DNA of 64,000 nucleotides from Clostridium sp. (GTDB lineage: Bacteria; Bacillota; Clostridia; Clostridiales; Clostridiaceae): assembly GCA_031292145.1 (NCBI GenBank), contig JARLHR010000026.1, positions 44,303 through 108,302 on the forward strand, read 5' to 3'. Positions 50,934-58,788 of this stretch are shown in pieces; within the stretch, counting starts at the first letter, position 1; each line of letters starts with the position of its first letter. A program made the translations under genes and the position numbers. The notes under the pieces were generated by a model. The model was not told where the DNA came from, made no database searches, and saw nothing but the letters and a program-made list of their open reading frames with translations.

Positions 50934-50981
50934 GTGAGAAGAGTTATATCAGTATTTATTCGTGAAAAACGTGATACCTAA
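50934..50981 (+). pseudogene. Fifteen-codon fragment resembling the MOSC gene start
   Basis: After GGAGGATAAATACT a GTG opens VRRVISVFIREKRDT and stops. It resembles the first residues of the MOSC protein encoded at 52053 ([14 protein letters not shown]). It may be the stub of a duplicated gene lost by deletion, or chance. Confidence 0.35.
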
Positions 50982-51020
50982 AGAAGAATATTTTAGAATC
51001 GTTGAAAAGAGGGAATAGGA

Positions 51021-51512
51021 ATGATAAGAACTGCAATATTAACTATAAGTGATAAAGGTTCGCGAGGCGAAAGAATAGATGATACAGGTCCTGCAATAAG
51101 ATGTAAATTAGATAATACTGAGTATAGCATAAGTTTCTACAAAATTGTTCCAGATGAAAAACAGGAAATTGAAAGAGAATTAATTTATTTGTGTGATGAA
51201 CTAAAGGTTGATTTGATTTTAACTAATGGAGGAACAGGGTTTTCACAAAGGGATGTTACTCCTGAAGCAACTCAAAACATAATAGAGCGGTATGTACCAG
51301 GTATTGGTGAGACTATGAGGATGAAATCACTTGAAATTACACCAAAGGCCATACTTTCAAGGGGGATAGCAGGAATTCGCGGAAAAACTTTAATAATTAA
51401 TCTTCCGGGAAGTCCAAAGGGTGCTGTAGAAAATCTTGAATTTGTATTATCAGCAATTCCACATGGAATTGCTATACTTAAGGGAGAATCTAGCGAGTGT
51501 GCTAGAAGTTAG
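51021..51512 (+). CDS. mog: MoaB/Mog-type molybdopterin adenylyltransferase
   Basis: 163 residues. Motifs: RTAILTISDKGSRGERIDDTGPAI, LILTNGGTGFSQRDVTPEAT and LIINLPGSPKGAVENLEFVL. It activates molybdopterin with AMP before molybdate insertion. MoaB and Mog are hard to separate by motif alone; one protein of this type is usual in clostridia. It lies between moaA and moaC. Confidence 0.9.
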   Translation: MIRTAILTISDKGSRGERIDDTGPAIRCKLDNTEYSISFYKIVPDEKQEIERELIYLCDELKVDLILTNGGTGFSQRDVTPEATQNIIERYVPGIGETMRMKSLEITPKAILSRGIAGIRGKTLIINLPGSPKGAVENLEFVLSAIPHGIAILKGESSECARS

Positions 51513-51573
51513 TTGATTTATGCATCAATATAATGTAAAAACTTAGTGAGCATAAGATAGGAGAATAAGAAAA

Positions 51574-52053
51574 ATGGAACTAACACATATAAATGATGAA
51601 GGAAGAGCAAGAATGGTTGATATATCTGAAAAAATTGATACTGAACGGGAAGCAGTAGCAATTGGAACAGTTTCTATGAAAAGAGAAACAATTGAAAGAA
51701 TAAAAGAAGGTACTATTTCAAAAGGAGATGTATTATCAGTAGCACAGGTAGGAGGTATAATGGGTGCTAAAAGTACTCCGCAAATAATACCAATGTGCCA
51801 TCCTATAATGATATCTGGCTGTGATATAAGTTTTCGAATTGACGTTGAAAACACTAAAATTGAAATAACTGCAACTACTAAGACTGTAGGAAAGACAGGC
51901 ATTGAGATGGAGGCCCTTACTGCAGTATCCACTGCAGCATTAACTATTTATGATATGTGTAAGGCTATTGATAGAGAAATGGTTATAAACAATATTATGC
52001 TTGTAAAAAAAAGTGGAGGCAAATCAGGCATATTTGAAAGGAAGGGATTATGA
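51574..52053 (+). CDS. moaC: Cyclic pyranopterin monophosphate synthase (MoaC)
   Basis: 159 residues. Family motifs are present: [69 protein letters not shown] (in part) and the catalytic Lys region KSGGKSG. It acts directly after MoaA. The TGA stop overlaps the ATG of the MOSC gene. Confidence 0.96.
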   Translation: MELTHINDEGRARMVDISEKIDTEREAVAIGTVSMKRETIERIKEGTISKGDVLSVAQVGGIMGAKSTPQIIPMCHPIMISGCDISFRIDVENTKIEITATTKTVGKTGIEMEALTAVSTAALTIYDMCKAIDREMVINNIMLVKKSGGKSGIFERKGL

Positions 52054-52484
52054 TGAGTAAGGTTATTTCAGTGAATATAAGTGAGAAAAAAGGTGTTATA
52101 AAACATCCTATAGAAAAAGGTTTTTTTAGAGTTAATCATGGTCTCGATGGGGATGCTCATGCAGGAGAATGGCATAGGCAGGTAAGTTTGCTTGGAACTG
52201 AGAGTATTGACAAAATGAAGGCACCAGGAGTTGAAGGACTTACTCCAGGAAAGTTTGCTGAAAACATTACTACTGATGGAATAATTTTATATGAACTTCC
52301 TATAGGAACAAAGCTTAAAATTGGAGAGGTTACATTAGAGGTTACTCAGATAGGAAAGGAATGTCATTTGGGTTGCGAAATTAGAAAATTGGTAGGAGAT
52401 TGTGTGATGCCTAGGGAGGGGATATTTACCAAAGTGCTGGAAGAGGGTTATATTAAAGCTGGAGATAAAATTATAATAATTTAA
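52050..52484 (+). CDS. MOSC-domain protein
   Basis: 144 residues (ATGATG start; the second Met at 52053 may be used). The MOSC core includes [31 protein letters not shown], and the conserved Cys in [11 protein letters not shown], which in this superfamily handles sulfur for molybdenum cofactor enzymes. A stand-alone short MOSC protein fused to the moa operon by overlap suggests a role in cofactor sulfuration or carrier function. Confidence 0.88.
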   Translation: MMSKVISVNISEKKGVIKHPIEKGFFRVNHGLDGDAHAGEWHRQVSLLGTESIDKMKAPGVEGLTPGKFAENITTDGIILYELPIGTKLKIGEVTLEVTQIGKECHLGCEIRKLVGDCVMPREGIFTKVLEEGYIKAGDKIIII

Positions 52485-52487
52485 ATT

Positions 52488-52532
52488 AAAAAAATAACAA
52501 TTCAAGTCGCATCTTTGAATTGTTATTTTCTT
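52488..52532. terminator. Bidirectional terminator between MOSC gene and modA
   Basis: AAAATAACAATTCAA pairs with TTGAATTGTTATTTT around GTCGCATC. A-runs on one side and T-runs on the other serve both converging genes. The right end (TTTCTAGTGCCCTA) recalls hairpin repeat S. Confidence 0.85.
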
Positions 52533-52541
52533 TCTAGTGCC

Positions 52542-53345
52542 CTAAGCTATTCCATAACCATACTTTTCAAAGATCTTTTTGCATGTGTCAGTAAACAAAA
52601 AGTCTTCAAATGATTTTGCAGCATCAGTATTTTTACTTGCCTTAATTATTCCGATTGGATATGTAATCGGTGAATGCTTGTCTTCAGCAATTGTTTCTAT
52701 AATTTTAGCATCTTTACTGCTTAATGCATCACTTTTATACACAAATCCAACTTCAGCATTTCCAGAAGTTGACCAGGCAAGTACCTCTTTTACATCTTTT
52801 GCAAAAACCAGTTTTGATGAAATAGAATCTTTAATGCCAAGCTTAGTGAAAACTTCATCAGCATATTGTCCAGCTGGTACACTTTTAGGTTCTCCAACAG
52901 CTATCTTTTTAACATTATCACTTGTTAAATCAGAAACGCCAGTTATAGTAGAGTCTTTAGGTCCGACTAAAACTAAATCATTTTTAACTAAGTCTTTTCT
53001 TGTGTTATCGAGTAATAAAGATTTGTCATCTAATGCTTTCATTTGGCTTTGACCAGCTGAAATAAAGATATCACAAGGAGCTCCTTGTTCTATTTGTTGC
53101 TGAAGAGATCCCGAAGCACCATAGTTAACAGTTAAAGTGACATTAGGATTAGTCTTTTTATATTCATCTTGTATATCTGTCATTGCTTCTTTTAAACTAG
53201 CAGCAGCAGAAATATTTAATTCTATAGAAGTTTCAGCTGTAGCTTCCTTTTGTGGTGCAGTTGCTGCCTTTTGAGCTCCACAGCCAATAAGTGATGTTGT
53301 TAACAAAACAGTTACTAAACTAAATAATCCGATTTTTCTTTTCAT
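52542..53345 (-). CDS. modA: Molybdate-binding lipoprotein (ModA)
   Basis: 267 residues. A lipoprotein signal with lipobox LIGC (Cys22) anchors it to the outer membrane face. The family motifs are AAASLKEAMTDI, YGASGSLQQQIEQGAPCDIFISAG, and AEVGFVYKSDA. It captures molybdate or tungstate for ModBC, whose genes are 30 kb to the left. A ten-base tandem ATGTTT array lies 35 bases upstream of the start. Confidence 0.93.
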   Translation of the reverse strand: MKRKIGLFSLVTVLLTTSLIGCGAQKAATAPQKEATAETSIELNISAAASLKEAMTDIQDEYKKTNPNVTLTVNYGASGSLQQQIEQGAPCDIFISAGQSQMKALDDKSLLLDNTRKDLVKNDLVLVGPKDSTITGVSDLTSDNVKKIAVGEPKSVPAGQYADEVFTKLGIKDSISSKLVFAKDVKEVLAWSTSGNAEVGFVYKSDALSSKDAKIIETIAEDKHSPITYPIGIIKASKNTDAAKSFEDFLFTDTCKKIFEKYGYGIA

Positions 53346-53379
53346 AATAAAACCTCACATTCATATAATTGTTATAGTT

Positions 53380-53436
53380 ATGTTTTGTGATGTTTGAATA
53401 TGTTTGATTATGCTGTGTATTGTTTTTGCTATGTTG
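53380..53436. promoter_or_regulatory. Ten-base-spaced ATGTTT array upstream of modA
   Basis: Four tandem units start at 53380, 53390, 53400 and 53410: ATGTTTTGTG, ATGTTTGAAT, ATGTTTGATT, ATGCTGTGTA; a further ATG unit starts at 53431. Exact 10-base spacing places them on one face of the helix. It lies between the modA start and about 100 bases upstream, so it is probably an operator. Confidence 0.55.
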
Positions 53437-53507
53437 TTTATTATACTAGCATCTATTTACAAAAAAATCAATATGAGATTGTAAAAATAAGTAGTTTAAT
53501 AAAAATG

Positions 53508-53641
53508 TTGACAAAATGATTAAAAAGTGATTATAATTAAAAACATAGTAATGTGATGTTACGTTATGTTTTATTTAAGATCTCAAAGAGGAGATTACAG
53601 AAATGTATGAACTCTTTGGGATCTTTTTTTGCTTATGTTGA
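53508..53641 (+). ncRNA. Strong promoter driving a short terminated transcript with possible leader peptide
   Basis: TTGACA (53508-53513), 18 bases, TATAAT (53532-53537) is a consensus promoter. Just downstream are ATGTTT-like units (53551, 53556, 53566). Then comes hairpin element E: GATCTCAAAGAG pairs with CTCTTTGGGATC and is followed by seven T's (53579-53630). A transcript of about 85 bases is predicted. Within the hairpin loop GAGGAG precedes ATG (53603), opening MYELFGIFFCLC (to 53641). The mop gene starts 360 bases further on. No known RNA family was recognised. The remaining 53642-54000 has another hairpin at 53708-53743 (GTAGAAACAATAAT and its complement). Confidence 0.5.
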
Positions 53642-54015
53642 AAAAATATATAATTATTCGAAAGTAATATAGTTTCTAATATCACATCTCTATATTGCAT
53701 TTGTCAGGTAGAAACAATAATTACGTAAGATTATTGTTTCTACTCATAGTCCTGTATAACCATTACAAAATATTTTTATAAACACAAGGGTTACATTGCT
53801 ACTAAAGACTATGAAAATATTTATTATTTCTAGTAGAGATATCAACTTAAGATTTAGCAATTATGTAAATATATTTTCACATTATATAATTGTTTGATAA
53901 TAATTTACATAGAAGTAAATATATAGTTGAAAGATTAGTTGGAATAATTTATAATGGACATAATCAATAGTAATATAACAATATTGATTAAATTTAATTT
54001 GTGGAGGAAAGAAAA

Positions 54016-54222
54016 ATGAAATTAAGTGCAAGAAATCAATTAGCAGGGAAAGTAGTTGAAATTAAAGAGGGAGCAGTAAATGCATCAGTAAAAATAGAAA
54101 TTGCTGAAAATATTGTAATATCTTCAACAATTTCAATGGATGCTGTGAAAGAATTGGGATTAACAGTAGGATCAGAAGCTACAGCAGTAATCAAAGCAAC
54201 ATCAGTAATGGTTATGGCTTAA
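54016..54222 (+). CDS. mop: Molbindin-like molybdate-binding protein (Mop)
   Basis: 68 residues from the Met of MKLSARNQLAGKV, which follows GGAGGAAAG. It is a single TOBE/Mop domain: NQLAGKVVEIKEGAVNASV and LGLTVGSEATAVIKATSVMV. Molbindins form hexamers that bind molybdate in the cytoplasm, as described for Clostridium pasteurianum. It opens the set leading up to nif. Confidence 0.92.
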   Translation: MKLSARNQLAGKVVEIKEGAVNASVKIEIAENIVISSTISMDAVKELGLTVGSEATAVIKATSVMVMA

Positions 54223-54258
54223 TTATCCGCCAACATATACTACATATTAAAATATAAT

Positions 54259-54298
54259 AAAAAGAGGATGTCTTACCAGAGATATTCTCTTTTTTTAC
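54259..54298 (+). terminator. Terminator after mop
   Basis: AAAAAGAG pairs with CTCTTTTT, ending in a long T-run; the inner GATGTC and GATATT segments pair imperfectly. Confidence 0.75.
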
Positions 54299-54378
54299 TA
54301 GGAAACTATAGTAAATATTAAATGAAAAAATCGTTTTATTTATGAAGTAAAAGGCTTAGTAAGAATGGAGTGATTGAT

Positions 54379-55914
54379 TTGAAATTTGTTACATTTTCTG
54401 GACCACCATCATCTGGGAAGACTTCGGTTATTTTGAAGGTATTTGAGTGCTTAAAAACAGAGCAAATAAAATCTGGTATTATAAAATTTGATTGTCTTAC
54501 AACCTATGATGATTTACTTTATAAAAAGGCTGGTATAGAAGTTATGGTAGGATTGTCAGGAAATCTTTGCCCAGATCATTTTTATATTAGTAATATTGAT
54601 GAGTGTGTTAAGTATGGAGTTGAAAATAATTTAGATTTATTAATAAGTGAGAGTGCAGGACTATGTAATAGGTGTTCACCTCATATCAAAGATATTTTAG
54701 CAGTATGTGTAATTGATAGTCTTTCAGGCATAAATACACCTAGGAAGATAGGACCAATGTTAAAATATGCAGATATTATAGTGATTACTAAAGGTGATAT
54801 AGTTTCTCAGGCTGAAAGAGAAGTTTTTTCATTTATGGTAAGAGAGGCAAACATAAAAGCACAGATAATGTATGTTAATGGACTAACTGGACAGGGGGCT
54901 TATGAATTAAGTTTAAGTATAAAGAAAGCAAGATCAATTGATAGTCTTGAAGGAGAAAAACTAAGGTTTACAATGCCTTCAGCATTATGCTCTTATTGTC
55001 TTGGGGAAACAATGATAGGAGAAGATTATCAAACTGGAAACACAAAAAAAATAAATTTTCTAGAAAGTAAAAGTAATAGAGAAATTAAAAAAAGTTATTT
55101 CTTTGATATGAATGGTGGAATATCAAAAACAAAAGATACGATAGTTAACTCAATAACGATTATAGGCGGTCATGACAAAAGTGGAAACAAAGAAGATATT
55201 GAACTTACGATTAATGCAGGAGAAGTAATTTGTATAGTTGGACTTACAGGATCAGGTAAAAGCAGGCTGCTTGAAGATATAGAGTGTATCGCAAATGGTG
55301 ATACTCCAACTGGAAGAATTGTAAAGGTAAGTGGAGAGAATTTAGGCAGCAACAAGTTGGTTGCAGAACTTTCTCAAAATATGAATTTTGTAATGGATGT
55401 ATCTGTAGAGGATTTTATAAGAATGCATGCAAAAAGCAGAAATGTTATGGAAATAAAAAATATTTCAGATAAAATAATAAAATATGCAAATGAATTAGCA
55501 GGGGAAGAATTCACTGGAAGTACCCCCCTAACATCATTAAGCGGTGGTCAATCCAGGGCATTGATGATTGCAGATACAGCACTTTTAAGTATTTCACCAA
55601 TAGTGCTTATAGATGAAATTGAAAATGCAGGAGTAGATAGGAGTAGAGCGTTAGAGCTATTAGTTGAGGAAGGAAAAATAGTTTTTGTATCCACTCATGA
55701 CCCTATATTAGCACTGCTTGGGGATAAGAGAATTGTTATAAAAAATGGTGCAATAAATAAAGTTATAGAGACAGATCCAAAGGAAAAAGATAACCTTAAG
55801 ATTATGAAACAAATTGATAATAAATTGTTACAACTAAGAAATGAGTTAAGAAGTGGAAAACTAATAGATTGGGACATGAAAGAGTATTTTCTAGATATAG
55901 ATATCCAAATGTGA
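54379..55914 (+). CDS. G-protein/ABC-ATPase fusion of a putative soluble metal-handling system
   Basis: About 511 residues, probably from a TTG at 54379 nine bases after GGAG; a GTG at 54370 is the alternative. Residues 1 to about 190 form a UreG/HypB/CobW-like nucleotide-binding domain: P-loop GPPSSGKT (8-15), CNRC (Cys96, Cys99), and TKGD (137-140). A CSYC pair (Cys204, Cys207) follows. Residues about 255-460 form an ABC ATPase: GLTGSGKS (288-295), LSGGQ (387-391), IVLIDE (408-413) and switch His440. There is no membrane segment and no permease gene nearby. Its last codons lie in hairpin repeat copy C. Function unknown; loading of molybdate or a nitrogenase metal centre is inferred from context. 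Confidence 0.75.
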   Translation: MKFVTFSGPPSSGKTSVILKVFECLKTEQIKSGIIKFDCLTTYDDLLYKKAGIEVMVGLSGNLCPDHFYISNIDECVKYGVENNLDLLISESAGLCNRCSPHIKDILAVCVIDSLSGINTPRKIGPMLKYADIIVITKGDIVSQAEREVFSFMVREANIKAQIMYVNGLTGQGAYELSLSIKKARSIDSLEGEKLRFTMPSALCSYCLGETMIGEDYQTGNTKKINFLESKSNREIKKSYFFDMNGGISKTKDTIVNSITIIGGHDKSGNKEDIELTINAGEVICIVGLTGSGKSRLLEDIECIANGDTPTGRIVKVSGENLGSNKLVAELSQNMNFVMDVSVEDFIRMHAKSRNVMEIKNISDKIIKYANELAGEEFTGSTPLTSLSGGQSRALMIADTALLSISPIVLIDEIENAGVDRSRALELLVEEGKIVFVSTHDPILALLGDKRIVIKNGAINKVIETDPKEKDNLKIMKQIDNKLLQLRNELRSGKLIDWDMKEYFLDIDIQM

Positions 55915-56183
55915 ACTTAGACTTATACATTGACTCACCGAAAGGACAGGTACTCTGTTGTTTCGGTTACTGAGAATAATTTGAGGATTTCTACCATCAG
56001 AAGTTGCACCATTTATGCAAGCTCATGAGGCAAGCTCATGACAAGCAAAAATGGAACAACTTCTGATGAAGAAATGCCTGCAACTTATTCTCTAATGTAA
56101 CACTGCACAAAAGAGTACCTGTCCTTTCTAGTATGGCAATATGTTCTAAGTGTAAGTTAAACTATAAATTTGGATATCTATAG
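55896..56183. repeat. Long imperfect hairpin repeat P, copy C
   Basis: About 288 bp, starting inside the last codons of the upstream gene. Terminal inverted repeat TATAGATATCCAAAT (55896-55910) against ATTTGGATATCTATA. Inner arms: GAAAGGACAGGTACTCT with AGAGTACCTGTCCTTTC, and CATCAGAAGTTGCACCA with TGGAACAACTTCTGATG. It shares bulge motifs with copies A, B and D while stem bases differ. The remaining 56184-56287 is AT-rich with no gene. Confidence 0.8.
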
Positions 56184-56287
56184 TATATAATTCTATGGAA
56201 ATTTTTAGAAATAAGAGTTGATATTAATTTATTAAAAATTAATATTTAAAAATGAGCTGAAAAAATGATGAGATAGGGGTTAAAAAT

Positions 56288-57250
56288 ATGGGAAAGATGA
56301 AAAATATAATTGATAAATCTGAATATGATGTTCTAGGGTTATTACCGTGTCCTGTAAAAGTACCGGTGGAAATTGGATTTGATGAAATGATAAATAATCT
56401 TGGAAGTGAATGTGATTTTAAGTATCTTATTGAAGGTAATGCTAATTATGAAGTGATGTGGATGGATGAATCTTCTTATGTTCCACGGAAAGAGGAATTG
56501 CCAAAGGTTATTATAAGTGCTGGAGTTAATAGTTTTTATAGAAAAGATTTTAGAGCTAAAGCTATTGAAGATAAATATTTTAAAGAAGTTAAATGCTCAG
56601 AAGTTGAAAGACTTGATGAATGTGATTTTAGTGATTCAAGAGGCAATTATTATATAATGGCTTTAAATTATCTAGTTATGGCGGTGGATTTGACTAAATT
56701 AAATAATAGGAATATACCGAGGTCTTGGGGTGAACTTTTAAATAGTTCATTTAAAAAAGAAGTTGCCATAAGAGGGAAAAAAGGAAAGTATTGTGAAACA
56801 ACACTGCTATCAATTTACAAAGATTATGGTATGGATGGAATTATGAAATTAAAAGAGTTTGTTGGGTTTGGTGGACATCCAGCTGAAATGGTAAAAAATG
56901 CGGGGAGAGGTATTGAAAATTCACCTACAATTAGTGTTATTCCTTATTTTTATGCTAGACTTCTTAAAAATAATAAAAATGTTGAGATTGTCTGGCCTGA
57001 AGAAGGAGCTATTGTTAGCCCTGTAACATTATTAGTTCAAAATAATATTTCAAACAGTTTGAAAAATGTGGTGAATTATTTTACTAGTGAACGAGTAAGA
57101 AATATATGTAAAGATGCAGCACTGCCTCATCCAATAGATTATTTAGAATATTTAAAAGAAAACAATTATAAGTTAAATTGGTTGGGATGGGATTTTATAA
57201 GCAATAATGATATAAATATATTATTACCAAAGTTAAATGAAAGTTTCTAG
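56288..57250 (+). CDS. Cytoplasmic periplasmic-binding-type protein (no signal peptide)
   Basis: 320 residues with the class II solute-binding fold of iron/anion ABC systems: PKVIISAGVNSFY, the hinge strand YYIMALNYLVMAVD, IPRSWGELLNSSFKKEVAIRG and VWPEEGAIVSPVTLLVQNN. Unlike transported binding proteins it begins MGKMKNIIDKSEYDVL, without a signal peptide or lipobox, so it should stay in the cytoplasm. Together with Mop and the G-protein/ABC fusion it suggests a soluble relay for an oxyanion or metal. GATAGGGG precedes the start. Some clustered Cys (position about 101, 111) are present. The ligand is unknown. Confidence 0.75.
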   Translation: MGKMKNIIDKSEYDVLGLLPCPVKVPVEIGFDEMINNLGSECDFKYLIEGNANYEVMWMDESSYVPRKEELPKVIISAGVNSFYRKDFRAKAIEDKYFKEVKCSEVERLDECDFSDSRGNYYIMALNYLVMAVDLTKLNNRNIPRSWGELLNSSFKKEVAIRGKKGKYCETTLLSIYKDYGMDGIMKLKEFVGFGGHPAEMVKNAGRGIENSPTISVIPYFYARLLKNNKNVEIVWPEEGAIVSPVTLLVQNNISNSLKNVVNYFTSERVRNICKDAALPHPIDYLEYLKENNYKLNWLGWDFISNNDINILLPKLNESF

Positions 57251-57266
57251 AAGCTTAATTTTATTG

Positions 57267-57550
57267 TATAGATATCCAAATATGAACTTAGACTTATGCA
57301 AAACCTACCGAAATCAATAACATGTTGTGTTTCGGTTTCGAAGGAATTTAGATGGGTGATTCTAAGAACAGAAGTTGCACCCAAAACGCTTGCCTCAAAG
57401 ACAAGCTTTGAACAAGCATTTTGGAACAACTTCTGTTCAAGAATCACACCATCTGAATTCCTAATGAAACACTGCAAACAACATGTTATTAATTTCTTGT
57501 GTAGTAATATGTTCCAAGTACAAGAAAAAGTCTTAAATTGGATATCTATA
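57267..57550. repeat. Long imperfect hairpin repeat P, copy D
   Basis: 284 bp. Ends TATAGATATCCAA (57267-57279) and TTGGATATCTATA (57538-57550) are exact complements. Inner arms: AATCAATAACATGTTG with CAACATGTTATTAATT, GAATTTAGATGG with CCATCTGAATTC, GATTCT..GAACAGAAGTTG with CAACTTCTGTTCAAGAATC, and GCTTGCCTCAAAGACAAGC in the loop. Long open frames on both strands across it are by-products of the symmetry. Confidence 0.85.
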
Positions 57551-57705
57551 TAGATACCAAATTCATACATTGTTTCAATAGATTGTGGTATAAGTATAAA
57601 TTTAGAGTTGTTTATCTATATTTAGAAAATATATTATTAAATGCTGGAAATTCTCACTTCTAAGTGTTAGAATAAATTATTATTATACTGAGGAGGGAAG
57701 TTTCT

Positions 57706-58671
57706 ATGAACAATGAAGAATCCCTAACGGCAATGGAAGTTGCTGAACTATTAAAGATAACTAAAAATACAGTGTATGAAATGGTCAAAAGAGGGGAATT
57801 ACCTGGATATAAAGTAGGGAAAAAGCTTAGAATTGATAAAAAGGATGTTGAGAATTATATCAAAAGTCAAAAGGTAACAAGAGGTAGTAATAATCAGCTT
57901 AAAATATTAATTGATGAGCCAGCAATAGAAGAAAATCTGAATAATATAAAAAAAGTGGAAAATTCAAATGATATTATAATATCAGGACAAGATGTAATTT
58001 TAGATGTTTTAGCAGAAAAGATTAGAGAAAGGGTAAATGATATAAGAGTCCTTAGGTCTAATACAGGAAGCTATTCAGGTCTATATGATTTATATAATGA
58101 TAAAATTTCTATATCTTCAGCACATTTGTGGGATGGAGATACTAATGAATATAATACTGCCTTTGTAAGAAAAATGGTTCCAGGTATATCTTGTTTAATT
58201 ATAAATTTGGCTTACAGAAATGTTGGTTTTTATGTTCCAAAAGGAAATCCCAATAAAATAACTACTTGGAAAGACTTGACCAAACAAAATATATCAATGA
58301 TAAATAGGGAAAAAAGTTCTGGAATAAGAATTTTGCTTGATGAGAAATTAAGAGTTAACAATATAAATAGAGAACAAATTAAAGGATATAATATTGAAAA
58401 ACAATCCCACTCTGCAGTAGCAAGAAGCATTGCAAGAGGGGAAGGTAATGTTGGAATAGGAAATGAAAAGGCAGCAAATCAGGTTGATGGGATTGATTTT
58501 ATCAAACTTCAGGAAGAAAGATATGACTTAGTTATCAAGGAAACTGATTTGAAATATCCTATATATCAGCTTATTATTAAAACTATTCAAAGTGAAGAAT
58601 TTAAAAAAGAAATTCAAAGTTTAGGCGGATATGATTTAAAAGACATTGGTAAAATACTTGCTAAAACATAA
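57706..58671 (+). CDS. Excisionase-type HTH protein with solute-binding-like domain
   Basis: 321 residues. N-terminal helix-turn-helix of the MerR/excisionase type (about 5-55): LTAMEVAELLKITKNTVYEMVKRGELPGYKVGKKLRIDK (in part). From about residue 85 follows a PBP-like domain: DVILDVLAEKIRERV, GSYSGLYDLYNDKISISSAHLWDG, YVPKGNPNKITTWKDL and NREKSSGIRILLDEKL. This architecture is known from molybdate-type one-component regulators. It is a good candidate for the regulator binding the ATGTTT arrays before modA and modBC. GAGGAGGGAAG precedes the start. Confidence 0.85.
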   Translation: MNNEESLTAMEVAELLKITKNTVYEMVKRGELPGYKVGKKLRIDKKDVENYIKSQKVTRGSNNQLKILIDEPAIEENLNNIKKVENSNDIIISGQDVILDVLAEKIRERVNDIRVLRSNTGSYSGLYDLYNDKISISSAHLWDGDTNEYNTAFVRKMVPGISCLIINLAYRNVGFYVPKGNPNKITTWKDLTKQNISMINREKSSGIRILLDEKLRVNNINREQIKGYNIEKQSHSAVARSIARGEGNVGIGNEKAANQVDGIDFIKLQEERYDLVIKETDLKYPIYQLIIKTIQSEEFKKEIQSLGGYDLKDIGKILAKT

Positions 58672-58718
58672 AGAATGTTATAGTATAAATTTAATATAAC
58701 AATATAATATTTATTTGC

Positions 58719-58753
58719 AAAGATGCAGTAGTTTATCTGTGTCTTTTTTTGTT
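58719..58753 (+). terminator. Terminator after the HTH-PBP gene
   Basis: AGATGCAG pairs with CTGTGTCT, followed by seven T's. Confidence 0.6.
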
Positions 58754-58788
58754 ATATAAAAAAAATTAAAAATTAAAGGAGTGATATT

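Noticed and set aside
52579-53052. Plus-strand open frame of 157 codons opposite modA
   Set aside because: Shadow of modA, which has a full lipoprotein signal and family motifs on the other strand.
57247-57570. Open frames on both strands across 57.25-57.57 kb
   Set aside because: They mirror each other because the region is a long inverted repeat (copy D); neither has a convincing start.
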